Source: Acanthamoeba sp. SK_2022b | Taxonomy: Eukaryota > Discosea > Longamoebia > Acanthamoebidae | Direction of reading: 5' to 3' | Length of the DNA: 47,358 nucleotides | Assembly (NCBI GenBank): GCA_027943245.1 | Contig: JANDJZ010000357.1 | Span: forward strand, 1 to 47,358 | Shown: in pieces, positions 33,239-43,771 of the stretch | How the letters are laid out: the number at the start of each line of letters is the position of its first letter | Position numbering within the stretch: position 1 is the first letter of the stretch | Position numbers and translations under genes: made by a program | The notes under the pieces: model-generated | The model's input: only the letters and a program-made list of their open reading frames with translations | What the model was told of the DNA's origin: nothing | Databases searched by the model: none

Positions 33239-33446
33239 TGGAGCAGAAGGCGCGCGGAAGGACAAAGGTAGTGGACGCACGGCAGATTGCCTTGCTCGAG
33301 GACCTTCACCAGCAGGCACGCCCTTGCGCCTCCCTTTCCGTTTATACGGGCACTGACGAGGCGACGGTCACGTCGCGTCACAGGTTGAGGACATGTGTGA
33401 AGCGGAGATGCTGCTCGAGGTCCTTTCGCGGCGTTTCGGCCTCTGA
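31306..33446 (+). CDS. Unrecognised nuclear-type protein, at least ten exons
   Basis: Exons inferred from exact phase matches: 31306-31527, 31623-31715, 31794-31831, 31895-31949, 32026-32165, 32258-32793, 32861-32919, 32995-33126, 33247 to about 33320 or 33338, and 33383-33446. The start is ATG 31306; the TTG just before it was not used. The N-terminal half (about 185 residues) looks like a folded beta-rich unit (FGGRDVVISL, SVGLTLPSGVLYFSGS, SLAIAVFDGEPFQLDL, FVRLSFACVRLQFY). A Thr-rich and basic linker follows with nuclear-type clusters (RGKEQAVARKR, RLRKKRKTIKQ). The C-terminal 170 residues are helical (LMACLPKLDQLEEDAALAVVR; QIALLEDLHQQ; EDMCEAEMLLEVLSRRFGL). I do not recognise a family. 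The last intron would start with GC (GCACGC at 33321) if the cleanest reading is right. Confidence 0.65.
33179..33234 (+). repeat. GT dinucleotide microsatellite in intron
   Basis: A pure run of 28 GT units within intron 33127-33246 of the 31306 gene. Similar runs lie in introns of the receptor gene. Confidence 0.95.
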
Positions 33447-33687
33447 CGCGCTAATTAAATTATAAATGATTTATTATTAATTGATTTTAATTGCACTTTT
33501 CCTATGCGGGCCACAACACGCAACCGTCGACAAGAAAGAATTTGCGAGGTGGAAGAGCAAGTTTCGATCGATAAATGAGGGTCTGTCACAAACTTATCCC
33601 AACCAGGTTGTGACAGTCAGGTTAGACCGAATGAGTCTCTCGTTTCCATCTAACCTCTCTGACCCAATCGCCATGGTGGTGTTGCTC
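33447..33687 (+). other. Possible coding remnant cut by the transposon end
   Basis: An open frame from about 33520 reads through KEFARWKSKFRSINEG and VVTVRLDRMSLSFPSNLSDP and runs straight into the left inverted repeat of the transposon at 33688. The sequence is CpG-bearing, unlike the element. It could be an exon interrupted by the insertion, but I found no continuation beyond 35144, so this stays a suggestion. Confidence 0.3.
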
Positions 33688-33710
33688 GATTCCTTGAGGC
33701 CCAACCATTT
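33688..33710 (+). repeat. Left terminal inverted repeat of the transposon
   Basis: Twenty-three bases beginning GATTCCTTGAGG and ending CAACCATTT, perfectly matched by the reverse complement of 35122-35144. The match continues inward for three more bases (CTG) after one mismatch. Confidence 0.9.
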
Positions 33711-33775
33711 CCTGAAAAAAATTTTCGTGTAGTGAGAGTGCGGTCACCATAAACAAAACAATATCCTGAGCTTGC

Positions 33776-35098
33776 ATGAAGAGGAACAACAAGGGGGAAG
33801 GCACCACCCAGAAGAAGAAGAAGCAGCGCAAAGCTAAGGAAGTGCCCTGGACGTAAGAACGCCCACTCGTACAAGCAATAGTGCAATTGTTTAAAGTCAT
33901 TTTTTTTTATAGGTGGGCAGAGAGAGCAGACCATCTTGTGGACCATGGCTGGATAGCAGTCTGAACTCCTCTTCTCAAGCATGTCATAAAGTGTGAGGAA
34001 CAAGCTGTATGTGTCAACATCCCTTGCTGTGTGTCCCCTTGCCAGCTCTTTGACCTTCTTTGGACCTATGAAATTTGTGCCCACATTGTCACAACAACAG
34101 TCAACCAACTATGTGGCTCCACAGCGATGATCATTAGACCTGAGGAGATAAGCAAGTACTGGGGAATGGTCTGCATCTTTGCAGTCTATGGAGGACGCTC
34201 AATTCAGCAGTTCTTTGCCAGAGGAGACCACTTGATCCAATATCCTGGTTGGCAACATTCTCTGGGCTGAGCATGTTTCCTATTCATTGGCAACCACCTC
34301 TACTACTCCATCCCAACCATCCATCAGCTTCTCCAAGCTTCTTTCTTTCATCATCTACTTCCTGGCACCCACTTGTGCGTTGATGAGATCTGGGTGAAGT
34401 GTAAGAACAGATCTTGTCCAGATCTCAAGTTCAACACCTTGAAGGCTGATTGATGGGCCATGGAGTTCATCTCTCTCCATGACCTGAGTGGCTACCTTCT
34501 GGCTTTCACTCCTCCTCACAGCACTGAAACACCATTTGAGGCTCTCATCTCCCTCAGCTGCAAAATCAGCTCCACAGGATGTGTCCACCATGTTGTTGCT
34601 GACACAAGGTTCTCCAATGTCAAGCAGGCCAAGGCACTACTTCAGATGGGCCTATGGTGCACTCTTGTGTGCCAAAAGGACCGCCCTCAATATCTCTTCC
34701 AACATGGACTGGGATGTGACTTAGCTCAAGGCCACACTGAGGTTGTGTTGAAGGGTGAGTTTGTTGTGGCCACAACAAAAAGCAACAAAGCAGTCAACAT
34801 CATCTCCATGAACTTCACCTTGTTGGAGCAAGCCCAAGCCTCAGCCAAGGAAAGAAGAGCTCTTCGCACACTCTACAACAATACCAAACGTCCAGCTGAC
34901 CACTTCCAGCAGCTCTACACCGCCTTCCACTTCAATCACCATCATCAACAGTGGGAAGCCAACCTCCTCACTGCTTGGTTTGAGTATGCAGTGACGAACA
35001 CCTACATCATCCACAAACTGATGTCCTCCTCCCCTTTAACACATGAGAAGTTCATTGAAGACCTGGGGATCTCACTCCTCTCTGCACCACATCAATAA
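33776..35098 (+). pseudogene. piggyBac-like (DDE_Tnp_1_7) transposase with three in-frame TGA codons
   Basis: Exon 1 33776-33852 encodes a Lys-rich leader (TTQKKKKQRKAKE). A 60-bp GT-AG intron leads in phase to exon 2, 33913-35098. Exon 2 is one frame ending in TAA, broken only by TGA at 33962-33964, 34268-34270 and 34451-34453, with no frameshift. Domain features follow the piggyBac transposase order: EISKYWGM (N-terminal part), VDEIWVKCKNRS with the first catalytic Asp, SGYLLAFTPP, VVADTRFSNVKQAKALL with the second Asp, LWCTLVCQKDRP, then PADHFQQLY with the probable third Asp, and a C-terminal HQQWEANLLTAWFEYAVTN. All internal stops being TGA suggests CGA-to-TGA changes by deamination, though Trp TGG to TGA is also possible. 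Not functional as it stands unless TGA is read through. Confidence 0.75.
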
Positions 35099-35121
35099 AT
35101 GTTGGTGTCTATCTCACCAGA

Positions 35122-35144
35122 AAATGGTTGGGCCTCAAGGAATC
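35122..35144 (-). repeat. Right terminal inverted repeat of the transposon
   Basis: Perfect 23-base reverse complement of 33688-33710, starting 23 bases after the transposase TAA. The sequence just outside (AATGCTGG) does not duplicate the left flank. Confidence 0.9.
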
Positions 35145-35255
35145 AATGCTGGGGCATACCAGCCAGATCAGCCAAAGTGCCATAAAAGGCTGAGCTCACA
35201 GCCATCATCACTCAACAGCTCCAGCAAACCACCTAACCACCAACAGCCTTCAACA

Positions 35256-35877
35256 ATGGCCTACAGCCCCACTACTGCTGCTCATACTGACCATGGCCCT
35301 TGTTGCCACTCCAACTGCTCTGGCCACTGGAACCTTCTATGACACCACCTGCAATGAGGTGCCCTCCACCGCCACTGGCCTGTGCCTCCAGGCTGGAGCT
35401 GTCCATCTCAGTACCTTCAACTGCATGGGCTCCTTCACCTGCAACAATCCTGCCACTGCACCTGTGGTCTCATTGTTCAACCTGCCCTGGTTCAGTCAGT
35501 CTACCCTTTATGAGCCCTCTTGCAGTTGCTGGATCACCCACAGCTATCTCAGTCCTGATGTTGAGCTGCTGGCCATCTACAAGTACAGCAATGCTCTGCC
35601 TGGTTGCTTGGAGCAGGGCACCTGCCTGCACTACAATTGGATCAAGGACAACACAACTGTGACACAGTTGATCACATTTGGCCAGAATGTGGGCTTCATG
35701 CACCACAACCTGCCATACCTGTGCACAACCAACAGGAGCCTCATGTGCCACCAGTTGTTTTACTGCGTGCCTGAATCAAAGAATGAGCTCATTGTCATCC
35801 ACAAGTTCTCAGAGGAGGGCTACATTGAGTGGATTCAGAACCTTGTTTGCATGATGGTAGAGCTGCAATTCTTGTAG
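35256..35877 (+). CDS. CpG-poor Cys-rich secreted-type protein, 5' end possibly frameshifted
   Basis: A 194-codon frame runs from ATG 35293 to TAG 35875. It has about a dozen Cys residues (TTCNEV, GLCLQAG, NCMGSFTCNN, SCSCW, GCLEQGTCLHY, YLCTTN, LMCHQLFYC), suggesting disulphides in a secreted or lumenal protein. In the same frame just upstream, codons 35269-35292 read PLLLLILT, making with MALVATPTALATG a typical signal peptide, but no ATG precedes it in frame. An ATG at 35256 lies one base out of frame, so the 5' end looks damaged or miscalled. The ORF has only two CG dinucleotides and lies outside the transposon's inverted repeats. No family recognised; it could belong to a second, undefined element. 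Confidence 0.45.
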
Positions 35878-36738
35878 AAGGCAAGCCTCCAGTTGTGACA
35901 ATTTCCTCCTTTTCATAATACATTTTTCGTCCTCACTGTTGAAAGACAAAGCACATGCCTTAGAGTCAAGCAGATTACAAGCCCATATGCAGCATAGTGA
36001 AATAGATCATCACTCCCGCCCTCGCCTCCATATAATTGATAGATCACCTTTCCTTAACTCCAAGCAACCATCAGTATCACAAAAGCCTGCATGACGTGTT
36101 TTAACTCCAAACAACAGCACCTGTTGTGTTTGGTTCCTCTGCTTCCAGCTCAAGTTGTTGGTGTCTGGTAGGCATGCCTTGGTTGAGATCTGCTGTGCTC
36201 ACATCAAACACACACCAGCTCACCCACTGGGTGTCATCACTGCCTTGCAAGGTGGTGTTTGAGGAACTTCTATCACCTTCTTCCTTTCTTTCTTGCATAT
36301 CTCTTACACTATCTTTCTGTATCTCTCCCTTAAATATTTACAAGTCTGGTATTGCTTTACTAGTTTGGGGGTGGGTGGGTCACAGAATATACTTGGTACT
36401 CATTGCATAACATCTATAGGCGTGTATATAAAGAATGGGAACTAGCTTGGACTGAAATTTTACTATTGTACTGGCCCATTGTACTTCGCCATATTAAAAG
36501 TGAAAGTGCCCAGTTTCTACTCTGTCCAGAGCCCTCAAGCCGTGTGCTAGTAGCCCAACAGGGAAAGAGGCACATTACCAAGACAAGATGCTTGAGATAC
36601 TTGGTGTGTTTTCGTTGCTTGATCTTTTTTGGTAAATCATAAAAGTGATAGGCCTTTTTTACATACACGTGCGGAGGAGCACAAATATCAAAACACCGTA
36701 GCTGGAAGTGGCACACCACAAGTCGGTGCAACAACAAG
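35878..36738. other. CpG-poor spacer upstream of GT61 copy B
   Basis: About 860 bp with low CpG up to roughly 36400 and more mixed composition after. No gene recognised. The right end must hold the promoter of the glycosyltransferase; the sequence around 36420-36660 is A/T-richer. Confidence 0.4.
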
Positions 36739-39167
36739 ATGTGGATTACCGCGAGGTGGAGCATACGAAAAACAACACTGGGGCTTGTGTTCTTGAGCGT
36801 ACTGGTCACCTTGGCCTTTCTCCTCTTATCCACTCCGGAGCTCTACGATGGCAAGGCAAGAAACCGTTTGTTCGGCAGAGATAATCCCTTCAACGACAGC
36901 CACGACACCCCGGTGCAGGTGGATGATCAAAGTCCACTGCCACGCGAAGAGCCGTCACCACAGCCCCCCGAAGAACCTTCCACTTCACCACAGCCACCCG
37001 CACTGCCACCACAGCCCCCTGAAGAGCCTTCCACTTCACCACAGTCCCCCGAAGAGCCTTCCACTTCACCACAGCCACCCGCACAGCCACCCGCACAGCC
37101 CCCCGAAGAGCCGCAGACAACATCGGCAGACAAGCTCAGCTTCATGAACAAGACGCACGATGACCTGCTTGCCGCTCACCAGGCCTACACTCAAAAGGCA
37201 CGACCCCGCGCTCTTTCGATTGTTCGGGGAACAATAACAAAATTAACTTGGAGTTGGGAACCTATCATAAGCAGAGAGCAGAGCAGGTGATGTGCTCGGC
37301 CGATCTGACCCTTCGCCACCGTGCCCCTGCCACGCCTCGAGTGTGGGTATGCCACACCAGCACAGAGACTGTAAGGTCGCCAATAGTGACTCTATGCACT
37401 GTGCCTCATACGCAGATCGACCAGAGGAACTCCCTCACGTTCCTATTGGACGAGAGAGCAACCAATATCAGCGGCGAGGGGGTGCTGGTGCGCACTTGCA
37501 AACTCTTCGATCCGGCCTGCGCCCGATGGAACGACGCGTCGCTGGCTGACCTATACGACCTCACCTACGTCCCCCCCAACTTCCGGCCCTCGGCAGAGGC
37601 CGTCGGCCGCCACTTCGAGGAAAAGACAGCCACGTTGGCTGCCGGGGCTGGACAGCATGAACGGGTCAAGCGGCTGCGCATGGGCCCCAACAACAAGGGA
37701 CTTACGGAGGTTGGCGTAGTGTTCGACGGCTTCGTCACGCCACGTGGCAGCATCGTCTCACGCGACGTCTTCCTGCGCTGTGCCATAGGCAATGATTTGC
37801 TCGTGGATCGAGCTCAGGCGGCCGGCTACAACTCCACTTTCGAGGTTAACCCCGTCTTGTCGCCTTGGGTTGCTTGTTTCTTATCATGTTGTGTTGAGTG
37901 CAGTACTTGTCATGCAACAAGGATGTGCTTCCTAAGGTGGTGGAGACGAGGGAGGTGGTAGTTGTCTACCACTTCCACCAGAGCATGTTCTACCACATGG
38001 TGCAGGACCAGTTCTACCGCCTCTTCGCACTTCTGCCCTACCTGCATCAGCATCCCGACGTGCTGATTCACCTATACGGCGTCGACGGCTGGCCGTGGGA
38101 GGAAAGCTTCTTGCAGCTCTGCAACCTCCCTAAGTACAAGTCTCGTTTTATATTATTGTTTTTTTTTCTCAATCCAAATTTACAAGGACTACGTTAATGT
38201 GAAACTAGGTCAAGGATCGTGTTCTCTAACGAGGACAAGGCGGTGAAGGCAGACGTGATCTACTACACCCACGAGCTCTACCGACACGAGACGCCCGCTC
38301 TGGGCTTGGCCCAACAGATCCGAAGCAACGTGTGGAGCCTCCTTCATCTCCCCAATCACCGACCTTGGAGCGCCCTGCTGGAGCCGGCCAAGCGTGCCAA
38401 GGTCGAACAGTTCTTTGGACACTACTACGCCTCCGCTGGAGCCGCCCTGCCTCCGCCAGGCTTCTCTGCCGACGATCCTCTTGAGATCAACATCTTGGTG
38501 ATGGTGCGCACGGATAGCTGGCGCGGTCGACTCGTCGCCAACCACGAGGAGGTAAAGAACGCCCTGACCACCCTGGCTAGGAACTATCCCGGCCGCCTAT
38601 TGGCCAGGGCACCGCTAGCCAGCGGACCGAGAGAGAGGCACGTGAGAATCAACTACCATGAGCACTTGCCCAAGACGCCCGTCAACACAGTGCTGGCGCT
38701 CTACTCGCAGGCAGACATCGTCGTAGGGCCGCACGGCGCTGGTACGCTGACCGAGCCTTGCTCAGTGCTCTGAAAGTGCTAAGCCACATTTGTTCTGTCT
38801 TCTGGATCGCAGGGTTTGTGTTCTTAGCAGCGATGCGGCCGGGTGGTCTAGTGGTTGAGGTAAACCTCAGTCTGGCCCCATTGGACTCTGGTCACTAACA
38901 CCCCACGACGTGCATTGGCAGTTTATTGGAAGCTACCAACAGAACATGGTCACGACGGCTCGTCTGGGCCTCGCCTACCACGGTGTCATTGCCAACCTAA
39001 CCACAGACGGTAAGTATGGTGGCCTTTTTTTAACCTTGTGCGAGCTGACCTCATGTGGTTATGCAGGCATCGCCACAGGGTCAGGAGGGTACAACTATCA
39101 AGTGGATGTCCCCCAGCTGGTGGACATTGTGACCTCCGCTCTTGAAACACGATTCGTAGATCCTTAA
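36739..39167 (+). CDS. GT61-type glycosyltransferase, copy B
   Basis: Paralogue of the minus-strand gene at 28653-30950, with the same intron positions. Exons: 36739 to about 37220-37290 (border unresolved), 37416-37844, 37904-38133, 38209-38741, 38813-38859, 38922-39009 and 39067-39167. The N-terminal anchor is LGLVFLSVLVTLAFLLL. The stem carries repeated PPEEPSTSPQ units, expanded over copy A. Lumenal GT61 features are GVVFDGFVTPRGS, VVVVYHFHQSMFYHMVQDQ, YLHQHPDVLIHL, VMVRTDSWRGR, ALYSQADIVVGPHGAG spliced to FVFLAAMRPGGLVVE, then RLGLAYHGVIANL and a C-terminal SGGYNYQVDVPQLVDIV. No stop or frameshift breaks it. GT61 members include plant xylosyl- and arabinosyltransferases and animal EOGT; the acceptor here is unknown. 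It probably acts in the Golgi. Confidence 0.8.
36940..37115 (+). repeat. Coding PPEEPSTSPQ repeat in the stem of copy B
   Basis: Four or more imperfect copies of a roughly 30-bp unit (CCCCCGAAGAGCCTTCCACT with variants) encode Pro/Glu/Ser repeats. Copy A has a single such unit (LPPEDPSTSPEPP), so the array expanded in copy B after the duplication or shrank in copy A. Confidence 0.8.
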
Positions 39168-40704
39168 GTGTACTGGTCTTATTGACCGTGGCACACCAAG
39201 ATGTTAAAACCTCAGCCACTCCTTTTTTTTTTTTTTTGGAAAGAGGAATGTTCACAGTTTTGACTTAGACTCTTGCCTCACCACTTGAGATATGCACAAA
39301 AGTGTTGAAAAGTGTAAAAATGGCACAACTCAGCACCAGGTACCAAAAGGGTCAGGTGTGACCTCCTGGTGTTGGGAAGAAAAGTATCACACTACAGCAG
39401 AAGATACAACATCAATAAAACACCAGCATTGAAAGTTACAGAATATTGGGCAGTTAGCCCAAGGACTTGCAAGACCTGTTGGATGTGCTGGAAGAAGAGG
39501 GAGAAGAGCAGGAAGTTGAAGGTGCATAGGCAGTGATGTTGAGCATATCACTGTCATCCAGGCTCTTGACTAAAAAGTTAAGAAGCCAGTTGGTGAGGGA
39601 GCCAACATTGGTGGCACTAATGGTGGAGGAAGATAGAGGAAGAATGCAAGTGAGAGGTAGAAGCTGCTTCATACAAGATGTGGACAGGTTTGGCATTCTT
39701 TGAAGAAAGGTATGTGTGAGGCAGGTGTTCAAGGCTGTTGAGAAGGTGGTCAGAAACTGGCCAGTTGCCATGACCTAGAGGGTGTTTACACCATCTGTAA
39801 TGCTAACCACCCACCTGACATCCCCTCCTTACCTACATATGGCATGTTAACAATGTCACTTTTTAATGAACCCAAAAATGCCTGTGGTCAAGGTGAACCC
39901 ATGTATATTCTGAACATCCACAGATGTGACTTTTTCACCATCTTACCTTTTTCATCACAAAACAACAAGGTGAGCATTACCACAGCCCAAAGTTGTAATT
40001 GACCCTTTTGGGCATCTCTCCATTTCATGTTCATTTAGATCTTCACCCACAAGAGAAGTGTGAACCGATGCACATCGGTTCTTCCATCCCAGCCAAGAGA
40101 TGTACATATTTTTGGTGAAATACCAGGTGTTCAGATGAAAATAATTTTGCTTTAGGCACATTTCTAAACCAAATTTGAGCTGTAACAAATCCATAACAGG
40201 CATGTCGACACAAAATCACTTACCAACGCATCGGTACCAACCCTTTAAAGATGTTTGTGAAAAACCAGTTCTTCTTTTTATGTGTTTTTTACTCAACTTT
40301 TGGCCACTGTTTTCAATTTGAAAAACTGTTGTTGAATTTCTAGAAGAAATCAAGTTCCAACAATATAACACAATCCAATGCATTTTGTCAAGTTCAGTGT
40401 GTTTTTATTCCATTTGTGTCTGAAAAGAGTACATTGCCAAAAGAGTCATTGTTACTTTTTTCTGAACACTCTGTTTAGAGCATCACTCACAAGGAATCAT
40501 CCCACAACACACTGACCTTCCTTTTTGGCCAAGGCAACGACTGTGAGTGATGGGGACTTTGCTCATCCAAAATTTGTAATAACTCTCACTTGTGAATAGA
40601 TCATCATTTGGTGCTCCATTCCACATGTACATGAAAAGTACCTTCACCCTTGGCGTCACCAGGCCAACCTCCATAATACAAATTTGTAATTGGTACCAAT
40701 AGGA
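39168..40704. other. CpG-poor spacer between GT61 copy B and the receptor gene
   Basis: About 1.5 kb between two convergent genes, far longer than the usual gap here. It is AT-rich with a T-run at 39221-39238 and few CG dinucleotides. Open frames at 39454-39771 (-) and 39955-40203 (-) have no recognised domain; the first is Ser/Thr/Leu-rich. The stretch 39580-39615 resembles 28560-28590 (a TTGGTGAG...CCA(C/A)CATTG core), so dispersed repeat DNA is likely. Confidence 0.4.
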
Positions 40705-42467
40705 TCACAAAGAGCGAACAGACGATGACATTTCGACTGATGACTGGTCGGCTGATGAGGAGCGGGATGGCGAGACCGACGTTGAACCCGCGGAGGTGGT
40801 CGACCGCGACAAGCGGCTGCGTGCGGCTGAGTACCAAAAGGAGAAGACGTTGGTGCGCTTGGCGTAGACGGTGAAGATGAGCAGGACTAGCGGCACGATC
40901 TCCACAACGATCACGAACACAATGGCCCCGATGGCGCTCACGCTTTGGTCGATCGTGCCGTAGAGGAGGAAGCCGCACATGCACAGCAACGCCACCGTGC
41001 AGATTACAAGTACCACAGAAAACTGGTGGAATATGTGAATATGCTCACAATCAGCATCCAATTCTTCACTTTGACATCTGGTCGAGCTGGTGTACCTTGA
41101 TCATCTTGTTGCGCTTGAGCTTGGCCAACTTCTCGCTCATGGCCTTGACGTGGGCCAGCATCCAGATCACCGCCGAGCCGTAGACGAGGAATGCGACGGC
41201 CAGGCAGAGGGCGATGAATATGATCACCGATTGGTACAGAATGGCCAACGCCTTGCGCGCGTCCTTCAGGTCTGAGTTGGGGTCTCCGCCATCCAGGAAG
41301 TACGGCGTTGCACACGACGTCTGCAAAATTAAAGAAAATAAAGTTAGCCAACAACAAAAATGAAATGTCAAATCAAAGCGACAGTTGGGAAAGTCCGTAC
41401 GTCGGTCGACGAGGTGCTGGCTTGGAGGGAAATGAAAATGATGACAAGCACGATGAGGAAGAGGTAGATAAACACGTTGACCAAAGCAAACATGATCTTC
41501 ATCCGCTTGAGCATCGTCGGGCCGCCTTTCTTCAACGTCCAGTGGACCAGCTCCACCCTGATGATCAGAATTAGAAACAACCCAGTTGAGCACCAACAAG
41601 ATCTGACATCATGTGTGTTGATCATGGGGAGGTACCAGAAGAAGAGAAGGAGGGTGTAGATGCTGAGGAAGAGGTAGACGGGAAGGTCGCCTAGGATGAC
41701 GTAGACCACCACGTTCGTGTCGTTCAACACGCCCGTGGGCAGCATCGCGAAGTAGATCACCCGCACTGGAAAAAAGGAGGTTCGTGATTGATTGGTTTGT
41801 GACAAGAGAGAGAGAGAGAGAGAAACGTACGAATGAGAATTGCTTCGATGCAGATATGTATGATACGACCCATCGAGAAGAGCGTCCACAGGAAGCTCGA
41901 CACGCTCTTGGTGCCAGCGTCCGGCCACTCCTGAGTTTGATTACGTCTGTCAGCTGACAGTTCGCCCACCAGCGAGGAGAGGTGATCGTACAACTTTAAT
42001 GAAGAGAAAGATCTGGTTAACAATGGCCAGCGTGTTGGGAATCAACAACAATGCGTAGAGGGCCACAGCAAAGTAGAACATGCCCACCGTGGCGTCGCTC
42101 AGCGAATCCATGAACGTTATGGATTCCCAACCGGTGATGCTAAACACCACGCACACGCAATAGACATCTTAGCACACATACCTTGTCGATTCAGAGGGCT
42201 CGAGGGCGCACCGCACGATAGGGAAGTAGGTGGGCAGAGTGGATGGTAGTGGATGAGACAGAACGCCGCACAGGGCCAGGCCGTCGTCTTCCAGCGTGAT
42301 GGTCATGCCAAGAGGAGACCACCGGGATAAGTCACCATCGCTCTGTGCAAAGTCGTAGACGTCGTAGTCCGAGTCTACTGCGATGTCATCTCTGCGATAG
42401 AGACAGATCCTTATATCTCCCTGCACCACGTTCGTCAGGCTTGTGCTTGTTTTGCATGGTGTTGTGT

Positions 42468-42526
<59 letters not shown>

Positions 42527-43404
42527 AGCATTGGGAGAGGTGATCTTGGCGGGCTCGCCGTCGGCATCGAGCTGGATCGTCAGGCCGTCGCCAATAAGTT
42601 GGCCCACCACGACGTCATGCGAGTTCTCAAATTCGTAACCCTGAGCGTTGGTCGTGATGGTCTTGACGAAGATATTGGACACGAAGGTGGTCTCCTCTTC
42701 CTTGAAGAACTGAGCGGCGGGCACTGAGTAGGTGGTGACGTCAACGCAATCGGGCGACAATCTGAGCGCCTCATCCCACGACACACTTGCCGTTCCCGGA
42801 ACCTACACAGCCCAAGAGAGCGCGCGTAAGAGAGGGACAAGTTGCAGTTAATGTTTCTCCTGATGCACCCAACGACGTACAGTGAGTTCGAACGCCGAGC
42901 CGGAGCAGGTGCGCGATGCGCCTGACGAGATCGCGCTCGAGTCCGCGCATGTACCCTTTGAAGATAGAACGCAGCAAAACGAACCAACTCACGCGCTAGG
43001 GATCAGTGGAATACGTTCTGGCGCATTCCAGCGCAGTAAAGCATATCAGTTGTTTGTTGGTTATATGTACCTCATCGACACCACCTTGGAGGCACGAACA
43101 GGCCACCCGCTCGTATGTATCCAGCAATCGATTGTATCTGCGCACAGCCAGTCGTGGAGGTGAGTTGACGAGGTGATTGGAAAATAGTTCTCCCGAGCAT
43201 GCTTACCGGCAGGCCTGATCCGACTTCTCGAGGACAGCCAGTTCTGAGTAGTGCGCAGCGGTGTGTTGGGTCATCTGATTGAACATGGAGAAATAGGGCA
43301 CCACCGACTTGTTCATCTGTTTCCACTCCCTCGCCTGCCAGCTCAACGGCTGCCATCGGCCACCAGCATACCTTACCGTCCCCACCCACCCTATCAGCTT
43401 ACAC

Positions 43405-43461
<57 letters not shown>

Positions 43462-43731
43462 ATGTACCATTCCCCACGGCGCCAGCGGTAATATGGCACC
43501 ATGGTGCCGCCGACAGCATCACACTCGCTGGCGTTCTTGGGTGAGAGGAACTCCTGGCCCGCCAGTCCCACTGCGCCGGTGAGATACGTGTATCGTGGCT
43601 CGCGGCAGCCCTCCCCGTAGGCCTCGCACTGGCTCCGATTAGCCGCCGCATAAACCCACCTGGGCTGTCCGTAATCGAGCTGTCGCGCAAGACACGCCTG
43701 TGCACGTGGGTGTGGAGTGCGTGCGTGCGCA

Positions 43732-43771
<40 letters not shown>

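Larger units (their letters stand above)
33688..35144 (+). mobile_element. piggyBac-like DNA transposon, decayed
   Basis: A 1457-bp element bounded by perfect 23-bp inverted repeats (33688-33710 and 35122-35144), each beginning from outside with GATTCCTTGAGGCCC. It contains a single transposase-like gene filling most of its length. The direct flanks do not show a clear target-site duplication; in particular no TTAA is present at either border. The interior is almost CpG-free: I count one CG between 34501 and 34800. Confidence 0.75.
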
